This document shows, piece after piece, positions 1 through 4,841 of a stretch of 7,954 nucleotides of DNA. Where the stretch lies: NCBI GenBank assembly GCA_030680655.1, contig JAUXUZ010000488.1, positions 1-7,954 on the forward strand, read 5' to 3'. Under the pieces are notes generated by a model that saw only the letters and a program-made list of their open reading frames with translations, was not told the origin of the DNA and made no database searches. How positions within the stretch are numbered: position 1 is the first letter of the stretch; each line of letters begins with the position of its first letter. Origin of the DNA: Phycisphaerales bacterium. Its GTDB lineage: Bacteria > Planctomycetota > Phycisphaerae > Phycisphaerales > UBA1924. A program made the translations under genes and the position numbers.

Positions 1-92
1 TCGTGGGCCACGTTCTCGACGACAGCACCTGGCGCCGCGGCGAGGTGAACGGCCTGCTCCTTGAACTGCGGGGTGTAGACCTTGCGGGGCAT
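1..92 (-). CDS. IS3-family transposase OrfA, N-terminal part (cut by left edge)
   Basis: The first 30 codons are visible. They read MPRKVYTPQFKEQAVHLAAA and continue into PGAVVENVAHE, the usual opening of the HTH_Tnp_1 domain of IS3/IS911 OrfA proteins (basic start, then Y-x2-F/FK-x-x-AV). In this family OrfA binds the terminal repeats, and a programmed frameshift fuses it to the DDE-domain OrfB; neither the rest of OrfA nor OrfB is in the window. The ATG is well supported: AGGAG lies at 100-104 on the minus strand, 7 bases before it. The gene points out of the window, away from the RHS module. An intact element cannot be told from a remnant here. Confidence 0.85.
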   Translation of the reverse strand, partial: MPRKVYTPQFKEQAVHLAAAPGAVVENVAH

Positions 93-99
93 GTTCGGA

Positions 100-104
100 C
101 TCCT
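100..104 (-). promoter_or_regulatory. Ribosome binding site of IS3 orfA
   Basis: AGGAG on the minus strand, 7 bases before the orfA ATG. It is one of only two clear Shine-Dalgarno sequences in the window and fixes the orfA start. Confidence 0.7.
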
Positions 105-155
105 GAAGAACCGTAACCGCGGTCCGTCGGTGTCCGAAAGTTGTGGGCAGGGTCA

Positions 156-169
156 CCACCGGTCGGTGG
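156..169. repeat. Short palindrome abutting the IS end
   Basis: CCACC-GGTC-GGTGG is a perfect 5-bp stem with a 4-base loop, starting at the base next to the proposed IS boundary. It is followed by CAC, so it shares CGGTGGCAC with the right arm and tail of the hairpins at 2636-2666 and 2994-3024. It also lies about 45 bases beyond the stop codon of the membrane-protein gene. It could be the sequence the element inserted next to, or a weak stem-loop at the transcript end. No T-run follows on either strand. Confidence 0.45.
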
Positions 170-213
170 CACAGCGCAGAGCCGATCCGGAGTCGATGCC
201 ACCCCGCCGCCAG

Positions 214-888
214 CTATTGAGCAATATGTGCCACACCGCATTCCGAACAGACCGGGCCTGCCAATGGGTACCCGCACGCTGAGCACAGACCATTCCTTTG
301 TCGACGAAATAGGTTCGCCAGAGAAAAACCAAGTGATGCTGTGTATACAACAACAAACACCAATAGAGTATCGATTGCAAGTCCAAGCCACATAGGCGAC
401 CACGGCACCCTGATCCCCTGCCGCGGATCCGCCTTGCCGTCCGCACTCGACCAAACGGCATTGTTTTTGAATACTCCAACGCCAACGCAGGTCCACTCTA
501 CGCAAAACGCTCTAAATGGCCATCCAGCACACTCGATAATATCACAATCACGCGATTTTAGTTTAGCAAGCGCCATCGCTTCATCGAGCGACGGGGCATA
601 AATCGCCGGTTCGTGGTTCGTGATAATCGGATAGGACGTGACTCGCCATACGAGCGTATAGCCGCCCCCAGAACGGAGCACTTTATGCGTGTCCAATCTA
701 GTCATCGGGCCACCTACAGCCCTCGTAAGGTCGATAGTTTTGTCAACTTGTCGCGCTGACGACTTTGACATCAATGGAACAATCGCGGCGTTCATTATGA
801 TGCTAGTGACTACGGACACAGGAATCGCGAGCCTTATGGCGTGGCGACAAACCCGCGCTATTTTTTTCCAACAAATTTTATATAGCAT
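214..888 (-). CDS. Two-helix membrane protein with C-terminal zinc ribbon, downstream of the RHS tail
   Basis: The 224-residue family is not recognised. A basic N-terminus is followed by a hydrophobic segment at about residues 18-40. A soluble region of about 125 residues with several cysteines comes next, then a second hydrophobic segment at about 166-193, a basic stop (RRQR), and CSACGYPLAGPVCSECG at 202-218. The four cysteines (202, 205, 214, 217) form a zinc ribbon like those on many planctomycete membrane proteins. The likely topology places both ends in the cytoplasm and the middle domain outside. The ATG lies 21 bases after the RHS stop with no clear Shine-Dalgarno, so co-transcription and perhaps coupled translation are likely. 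The gene is visibly richer in A/T than the right half of the window, matching the RHS tail, which suggests the two arrived together. An immunity or partner role is inferred from position only. Confidence 0.7.
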   Translation of the reverse strand: MLYKICWKKIARVCRHAIRLAIPVSVVTSIIMNAAIVPLMSKSSARQVDKTIDLTRAVGGPMTRLDTHKVLRSGGGYTLVWRVTSYPIITNHEPAIYAPSLDEAMALAKLKSRDCDIIECAGWPFRAFCVEWTCVGVGVFKNNAVWSSADGKADPRQGIRVPWSPMWLGLAIDTLLVFVVVYTASLGFSLANLFRRQRNGLCSACGYPLAGPVCSECGVAHIAQ

Positions 889-909
889 TGTCGCTTAGCG
901 AAATTGAAA

Positions 910-2328
910 TCACGGATTCGGGTATGGCGCGGGAAGGTAGTGCAATATACATGTGTCAAAGCGGAAATAGCAGTCTAAATAGCATTGCTCCACACCCAGC
1001 TTCGAGTTCGGATACCCGAATCTCGTGAGATAACCGGGATTCTTGCAGAGGCTGGCACAGCAAGTCTCCGCCGAACTGCATTTGCCTACTCGGTAGTCGG
1101 CTGCGACCTCGAAGCACATCGTCGTTTCGGGCGTGATTGGAGTTTGGTTCTGAGCACAATACTGCCATGCGTGTATCAGCTCCTCCATGAGTGTAGAGCA
1201 GACGCCGCCGCACCTTGCTGGATAGTTCCCCATGAAATCCGGGCAGAGGCACACATCGACAGTTTTCGCGGAAGGGTTGGATTTCGTGATTCCACAGCGG
1301 GTGCCGGTTCCTGCCCCCAGCGTAGGTATACAATCTGGATCATTTGCTCCGCAAGCGGATACATTGAATGTCCAACCGTTTGCCCTGCATTTAGAACCCA
1401 CCTGTTTCAGAAGAAATTTCATCTCAGGCGAGTCCAGGCACTTAACCATTTCGCCTGGAAGTGTGTTGCGAGGGCCGAAGTCGAAAGGTGGGCCAAGGCG
1501 GGAAGGTGACAGGCCTGGCCCTACTGCGTCAGGAGTATTAATCGGTTGCGATAGCAATGCGACATTGCGACCACTGCATGGCGAACATCCTGCGCTACCC
1601 AAAGTCGACATGGCCAATCCCAGCGCATCCCCTAAATCTAAGGCGTCACTTCCGCAATACTCATACAAATCCATCGAATCGTGGTACCCCATCGGGTCCT
1701 TCTGCATCCACTTGCCGCTGTAGCTGTTGAGCACGCGGTTGCGCACGTGGTAGAGAGGCACGCCGGTCCCATCGATCGCGCCGTCGCCCGCCAGGATGGG
1801 GTCGAACTCGTACCCGGCCAGGCCCTTGCGGTTGTCGATCGCGGTGTCGCTGATCTGGCCCAGCCCGCCGTTGTTGCCCGCGGCGTAGTAGACGTTGAAC
1901 GCGGCCAGGTCGTCGGTGGCGTTGACCACGTTGTCGGGCACCAGCGAGCCGCCGCTGGAGCCCAGGTCGTTTTTCCAGCTCACCGCCCCGGTGGCGCTGT
2001 ACGCGGCGCTGTCGGTTGAGGTCACCAGCCCGTTGGGGCCGCCGCCGCCACCGCCGCTGCCGGCGATATCGGCGACGCTGTAGCTCTCGGGCCGGCCGTA
2101 GGCGTCGTAGCGGTAGCGCTCGACCCAGGCGCCGGTGGTGGTGATCAGGGCGACCACATCGTTGCGCCAGTTCTGCAGGTAGTAGCGGCGTTCGTCGCGG
2201 CCGCCGTCGGCGTTGGTGTCGCGGTCGCGGAAGACCACCTTGTCGATGTACGAGGAGCCGCCGCGGCCGTCGAGGCCTGAGGTGTGGCGGGGCTGGGAAC
2301 GGCGGGCGTGGCGGGCCGCGGCGGGCAT
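910..2328 (-). CDS. 5'-truncated RHS protein: core end plus cysteine-rich ATP23-like C-terminal domain
   Basis: RHS proteins are normally well over 1,000 residues; this frame has 472 and lacks the repeat shell. Residues about 26-80 are typical late core (YIDKVVFRDRDTNADG, then VERYRYDAYGRPESY). Residues about 117-152 resemble a decayed dockerin/EF-hand insert (VVNATDDLAAFNVYYAAGN). Residues 192-238 are the core-end signature (LYHVRNRV, KDPMGYHDSMDLYEY, DALGL). The last 234 residues hold 20 cysteines and a zincin-like layout: EELIHAWQYC at 382-391 and C-F-E-V-A-A-D-Y-R-V-G-K-C at 405-417. The spacing matches what I recall of ATP23 (M76) proteases, except that the first His of HExxH is Glu. An in-frame stop lies 4 codons before the ATG and no Shine-Dalgarno precedes it, so expression is uncertain. 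It may be an orphan C-terminal module or a remnant. The true start could differ. Confidence 0.8.
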   Translation of the reverse strand: MPAAARHARRSQPRHTSGLDGRGGSSYIDKVVFRDRDTNADGGRDERRYYLQNWRNDVVALITTTGAWVERYRYDAYGRPESYSVADIAGSGGGGGGPNGLVTSTDSAAYSATGAVSWKNDLGSSGGSLVPDNVVNATDDLAAFNVYYAAGNNGGLGQISDTAIDNRKGLAGYEFDPILAGDGAIDGTGVPLYHVRNRVLNSYSGKWMQKDPMGYHDSMDLYEYCGSDALDLGDALGLAMSTLGSAGCSPCSGRNVALLSQPINTPDAVGPGLSPSRLGPPFDFGPRNTLPGEMVKCLDSPEMKFLLKQVGSKCRANGWTFNVSACGANDPDCIPTLGAGTGTRCGITKSNPSAKTVDVCLCPDFMGNYPARCGGVCSTLMEELIHAWQYCAQNQTPITPETTMCFEVAADYRVGKCSSAETCCASLCKNPGYLTRFGYPNSKLGVEQCYLDCYFRFDTCILHYLPAPYPNP

Positions 2329-2349
2329 CTGGCGAGTCTATCTGATTCT

Positions 2350-2383
2350 GGGGGGTGAGGGGGAGTTTCCGCGGGGGCGGGGG
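2350..2383 (+). other. G-run cluster, possible quadruplex, before the RHS fragment
   Basis: Four runs of five or six G (2350-2355, 2359-2363, 2373-2377, 2379-2383) are separated by 3, 9 and 1 bases on the plus strand. The plus strand is the template for the RHS fragment, so a quadruplex would form in template DNA and the RNA would be C-rich. It ends 22 bases upstream of the RHS start codon. The 9-base loop is longer than the usual limit of 7. Confidence 0.4.
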
Positions 2384-2424
2384 TGGTGAGGTCGGGTGAT
2401 GGGTCTTGGGCCGGCTGGGTTGGA

Positions 2425-2598
2425 TGCACCCTGCGGGGCTGATGAAGGGGAGGTTCTCGGTTGCTTTCCACGGGCTTCCCGCCGGGCGGGACAGCCCGTG
2501 GCAAACGGCGACGGTCCTCCGGACCAGAGGGGATCGGAGTGGACGGGTCCCGGCAGGTGAACCTGCCGGCTGGGGTTGTGCGCCCTCCGGGCGGGGAC
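2425..2598. repeat. Hairpin block, copy A
   Basis: From left to right: TGCACCCTGCGGGG, a 34-base hairpin (2468-2501), GGTCCTCCGGACC (2513-2525), CCGGCAGGTGAACCTGCCGG (2550-2569), an 11-base spacer, and CGCCCTCCGGGCG (2581-2593). Its first 101 or so bases match copy B at an offset of 295 with one difference (G at 2460, A at 2755). Its last 58 bases (2541-2598) match at an offset of 340 with one difference (C at 2549, A at 2889). The near-identity shows that the duplication is recent or kept uniform by recombination. Confidence 0.85.
2468..2501. repeat. 34-base near-perfect hairpin, copy A
   Basis: The outer arms CCACGGGCT and AGCCCGTGG are exact complements (9 bp), as are the inner arms TCCCGCC and GGCGGGA (7 bp). 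One C is unpaired on the right side and a single G is left at the tip, so the innermost pairs must open. The same 34 bases recur unchanged at 2763-2796. There is no T-run on either side, so a classical terminator is unlikely. Confidence 0.85.
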
Positions 2599-2620
2599 AG
2601 GGGGGCGGGTGTGGTTGGGG
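2593..2620 (+). other. Possible G-quadruplex in copy A flank
   Basis: G4, G6, G3 and G4 runs separated by 3, 1 and 7 bases meet the usual G3+N1-7 rule on the plus strand. The equivalent stretch of copy B (2933-2960) keeps only three close runs, so the feature is not conserved between copies. Confidence 0.4.
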
Positions 2621-2635
2621 TGGTTGCCGGGGATG

Positions 2636-2666
2636 CACCGTTCATCGGAGGAACCGATGAACGGTG
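2636..2666. repeat. 13-bp hairpin with AGGAA loop, intact copy
   Basis: CACCGTTCATCGG pairs perfectly with CCGATGAACGGTG around the loop AGGAA. It is preceded by GGATG and followed by GCACG. A second copy at 2994-3024 keeps the loop, the right arm and the flanks but has two changes in the left arm. Confidence 0.85.
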
Positions 2667-2719
2667 GCACGTGGTACGCCAGCATCGCCGAAGGAGCCGT
2701 TCGCGGCGGCCCCGCGGCC

Positions 2720-2938
2720 TGCACCCTGCGGGGCTGATGAAGGGGAGGTTCTCGATTGCTTTCCACGGGCTTCCCGCCGGGCGGGACAGCCCGTGGCAAA
2801 CGGCGACGGTCCTCCGGACCAGGAACGAGCGCTGTCGTGTTGGGCGATCGTTGGTCCTCCGGACCTGGGGCGCTTGGGGTGGACGGGTACCGGCAGGTGA
2901 ACCTGCCGGCTGGGGTTGTGCGCCCTCCGGGCGGGGAC
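2720..2938. repeat. Hairpin block, copy B (45 bases longer)
   Basis: Same order of elements as copy A: TGCACCCTGCGGGG, the 34-base hairpin (2763-2796), GGTCCTCCGGACC (2808-2820), CCGGCAGGTGAACCTGCCGG (2890-2909), an 11-base spacer and CGCCCTCCGGGCG (2921-2933). The difference is a 45-base addition (2821-2865) ending in a second GGTCCTCCGGACC (2853-2865), exactly 45 bases from the first. This accounts in full for the change of offset from 295 to 340. Confidence 0.85.
2763..2796. repeat. 34-base near-perfect hairpin, copy B
   Basis: Identical to 2468-2501, with 9-bp outer and 7-bp inner stems. All bases of the hairpin are unchanged between the two blocks. Confidence 0.85.
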
Positions 2939-2993
2939 GGGGGAGGAGTGTGGTTGGGGGTGAGCGGTGGTGTTGGGTTGGATGGGATGGATG

Positions 2994-3024
2994 CACCGTA
3001 CCTCGGAGGAACCGATGAACGGTG
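2994..3024. repeat. 13-bp hairpin with AGGAA loop, damaged copy
   Basis: The left arm is CACCGTACCTCGG where perfect pairing would need CACCGTTCATCGG. The two changes leave a mismatched middle in the stem. The loop AGGAA and the right arm CCGATGAACGGTG are identical to the copy at 2636-2666. Confidence 0.8.
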
Positions 3025-3058
3025 GCACGCGGAGTTGAGAGGATTGTGGTGGCCGCGA

Positions 3059-3102
3059 CCGGCATCTGAAGATGCCGGCAACGTCGGTGCGCCCGCTGGG
3101 CG
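3059..3102. repeat. Diverged third partial copy of the hairpin block
   Basis: CCGGCATCTGAAGATGCCGG (3059-3078), an 11-base spacer and CGCCCGCTGGGCG (3090-3102) match the order and spacing of the last two hairpins in copies A and B. The three inner stem bases GGT/ACC have become TCT/AGA, changed on both arms, and the second hairpin differs only in its loop (TCC to GCT). The GA loop of the first hairpin and the 11-base spacing are kept. Confidence 0.75.
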
Positions 3103-3210
3103 GAAAACAGCAAGGCACCCTCATCCGGCCGCTCAGAGCCTTCAACATTGTTGACGCTGGGCGTACTTGGTCACTTCCGGTTTTCGTGCGCTGCGCTCCC
3201 GAAAGCACGG

Positions 3211-3230
3211 TCTCCCGCCGAGCGGGGAGA
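3211..3230. repeat. GC-rich stem-loop
   Basis: TCTCCCGC and GCGGGGAGA pair around CGA with one bulged G. It belongs to the same style of short-loop hairpin as the rest of the gene-free stretch and lies between two copies of ACTTCCGGTT (3172-3181 and 3311-3320). Confidence 0.55.
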
Positions 3231-3322
3231 AGGAGAAAGGCAGGAATGCACCCTCCCCGACCTCGATGACTCTGGGATAAGGAAGGCGATCTTTCAAATC
3301 GCACCTGGTGACTTCCGGTTCC

Positions 3323-3361
3323 TCGGGCTTGGCCCGATCCACACGGCCCGCTGGGAGCGGG
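3323..3361 (-). terminator. Two stem-loops just after the phosphatase gene
   Basis: On the minus strand the phosphatase stop is followed after 13 bases by CCCGCT-CCC-AGCGGG (3361-3347), then by TCGGGC-CAA-GCCCGA (3337-3323). Both stems are perfect 6-bp pairs with 3-base loops. Position suggests transcript-end structures, but no T-run follows, so they would act as processing or Rho-linked barriers if at all. They may simply be the first members of the neighbouring hairpin mosaic. Confidence 0.35.
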
Positions 3362-3374
3362 AGGGTTGGGGGCA

Positions 3375-4646
3375 TCAGGCCCGCTTGACCATGAGCACCG
3401 TTGCGTCGTCGCCGGGGGTGATTGAGCCGGGGCGGCCGTCGAGGAAGCGTTCGATCTGGGCGGCGGCGCGTTTGACGTCGCCGTCGGCTGAGTCGAGTGT
3501 TTCGGCGAGGTATTCCTCGACCTGGGCTTCGCCGACGATCTCGCCGAAGCCGTCGGTGTACATCACCAGCGTGTCGCCGCTGGCGAGGGTGCCGGCGTGC
3601 TGCTCGAAGGTGGACTCACCGAAGACGCCCAGCACCGGGCCGGTGCTCTCGTAATGGCGGGGCTTGGCGCCCTTGCTGCTGAACACGATGGCCGCGGGGT
3701 GGCCCGCGCTGCTGATAGAGAGTTCGCCGGTTGTGAGGTTGACGCGGCCGCAGACGGCGGAGGCGAAGCGGGTCTGGTCGCTGTCTTCGTTGAGGAGGAG
3801 GCCGTTGATCTTCTCGAGTGCGGCGGCGGGCTCGAGGAGGCGGTAGCCGGCCAGGGCGGTGGGTGTGGCGGCGCTGACTTCTTTCATGGTGAGGCCGTTG
3901 GCGATGATCATGCCGTACATGGCGGCGCTGATGCCGTGGCCCATGGCATCGGCGACGAGGAAGCCGGCGTGCTTCTCGTCGAGGCGGACGAGGCGGTAGA
4001 CGTCGCCGGAGACGTACCACGCGGGGCGGTAGACGACGGCGGCGGAGATGCCGGGGGCGCTGAAGTCGTCGGTGCGCATGAGCTCACGCTGGAGCTTGGA
4101 GGCGAGCAGGAGCTCGTTGTCTACGCGGCTGACCCAGGAGTGGACCTGTTTCTGCGAGGCGCGGCGGGAGCGGAGCTCGACCTCCATCTCGCGGACGGCC
4201 TGCTGGCGCTGGGAGACGCCCGCGAGCATGGCGGCGAGGACGGCGTCGCCGCGGCCGTGGTGGTGGACCATCACGCCCATGTTCTGCAGCGTGCCGGCGA
4301 GGTGGGCGAGTGAGGCGGGGACCTGCGCAACGAGCGGGACAGCGTGCTCGTTGAGCATGGCGCAGACGGCCTTGAGCTCGGAGGGTGAGTCGCTGTCGGC
4401 GACGACCAGCAGCGCACCGTCGCAGGTGCGGAGGGCGTCGAGCACATCCTTGCGGCCGATGGCGTCGGCCATGCCGTTGACGGTGAGGCTGGGGCGTCCT
4501 TGCTCGGGCCAGTGTGAGGCGATGAGGGCTGCGGCCTCGCTGAGTGCCCACTCGCGCTTGCCGCCGGTGAGCACCGCGATGGCCCTGTCGCTGGCGGTCT
4601 TTGCCGGCTCGGTGGAGAGGAGATTCATGGATGCGAGGAGCGACAT
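3375..4646 (-). CDS. SpoIIE/PP2C-family serine phosphatase with receiver-like N-terminal domain
   Basis: Phosphatases of this type dephosphorylate a serine on anti-sigma-factor antagonists or similar partners, using two metal ions held by Asp residues. The catalytic domain spans about residues 198-423: SGDVYRL (Asp215), VADAMGHGISAAMY (Asp233, Gly236, Gly238), SSAGHP (314-316), YTDGFGE (Asp365) and PGDDATVL (Asp413, Asp414), all in family order. Residues about 20-140 alternate hydrophobic strands and helices like a response-regulator receiver, but no clear phospho-acceptor Asp context is visible. A charged helical linker at about 145-192 is probably a coiled coil. No membrane segment or signal peptide is seen, so it should be cytoplasmic. 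The ATG is fixed by GGAGG 7 bases upstream. No antagonist or anti-sigma gene is adjacent, so its partner is unknown. Length (423) is normal for receiver-linked members. Confidence 0.9.
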   Translation of the reverse strand: MSLLASMNLLSTEPAKTASDRAIAVLTGGKREWALSEAAALIASHWPEQGRPSLTVNGMADAIGRKDVLDALRTCDGALLVVADSDSPSELKAVCAMLNEHAVPLVAQVPASLAHLAGTLQNMGVMVHHHGRGDAVLAAMLAGVSQRQQAVREMEVELRSRRASQKQVHSWVSRVDNELLLASKLQRELMRTDDFSAPGISAAVVYRPAWYVSGDVYRLVRLDEKHAGFLVADAMGHGISAAMYGMIIANGLTMKEVSAATPTALAGYRLLEPAAALEKINGLLLNEDSDQTRFASAVCGRVNLTTGELSISSAGHPAAIVFSSKGAKPRHYESTGPVLGVFGESTFEQHAGTLASGDTLVMYTDGFGEIVGEAQVEEYLAETLDSADGDVKRAAAQIERFLDGRPGSITPGDDATVLMVKRA

Positions 4647-4653
4647 GCGGGGG

Positions 4654-4658
4654 CCTCC
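4654..4658 (-). promoter_or_regulatory. Ribosome binding site of the phosphatase gene
   Basis: GGAGG on the minus strand with 7 bases to the ATG at 4646. It favours this start over the in-frame ATG six codons further in. Confidence 0.75.
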
Positions 4659-4766
4659 GTTGAAAGGGAAGCCCGTAGATCGACCCTTTACTGAGCCTGA
4701 GCGAACGCGGTGGGATGCGTGGCGCGGGGGCGGCGGGATCGCGCCGGACTGTCCCCACGGACCGGC

Positions 4767-4821
4767 ATAACCGGCCGGGTCGGCGGGGTTATCCGCTGGT
4801 TGCGGGGGTGCATCACCCGCA
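4767..4821 (-). terminator. Two stem-loops between the GH15 and phosphatase genes
   Basis: About 20 bases after the GH15 stop on the minus strand is a hairpin at 4821-4801: TGCG/CGCA and GGTG/CACC stems with a two-base bulge and a 3-base tip. A second one follows at 4792-4767: ATAACC/GGTTAT outside, GCCG/CGGC inside, loop of 3. Neither is followed by a T-run. Their place directly after a gene makes an end-of-transcript role possible but unproved. Confidence 0.35.
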
Positions 4822-4841
4822 GCTGGGCGGCGAGGGGGTGG

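Larger units (their letters stand above)
1..155 (-). mobile_element. IS3-family insertion sequence, orfA-proximal end
   Basis: Read on the minus strand, the DNA upstream of orfA begins TGACCCTGCCCACAACTTTC at 155 and continues GGACACCGACGG. IS3-family ends start with TG, often as TGA-C-CTGCCC, so base 155 is proposed as the outer boundary. About 60 bases of non-coding leader separate this end from the orfA start codon, which is normal for the family. The other end lies outside the window, so the inverted-repeat match and any target duplication cannot be tested. Confidence 0.7.
2329..3374. repeat. Gene-free mosaic of GC-rich hairpins
   Basis: This stretch between the RHS fragment and the phosphatase gene holds no credible gene. 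Long open frames cross it on both strands, but they are low-complexity (Pro, Arg, Gly, Ser), overlap each other, and arise from GC-rich repeats. The content is a string of short inverted repeats, many with 2-5-base loops, arranged in two near-copies and one diverged partial copy. TGCACC recurs at 2425, 2634, 2720, 2992 and 3247, often just before a hairpin. It may be a family of REP-like palindromes, a structured non-coding transcript, or debris of repeated insertion. Which strand is transcribed is not known, though all neighbouring genes read minus. Confidence 0.8.

Noticed and set aside
1661..2638. A 325-residue minus-strand frame overlapping the RHS core
   Set aside because: The RHS frame has recognisable family motifs over the same bases; this one is Arg/Pro-rich and is its shadow.
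2425..3024. Repeats considered as a CRISPR array
   Set aside because: Only two or three copies, different palindromes in each unit, no equal-length unique spacers and no cas genes nearby.
2145..3304. Several overlapping open frames of 220-320 residues on the minus strand across the hairpin region, rich in Pro, Arg and Ser
   Set aside because: They run through palindromic repeats in different frames, have no domain signatures and no Shine-Dalgarno, and repeat the same peptide wherever the DNA repeats. They are best explained as open frames caused by high GC.
3172..3320. Direct repeat ACTTCCGGTT at 3172-3181 and 3311-3320 as possible operator or attachment sites
   Set aside because: Ten bases in repeat-rich DNA, flanks only loosely alike, and no regulator or integrase gene nearby.
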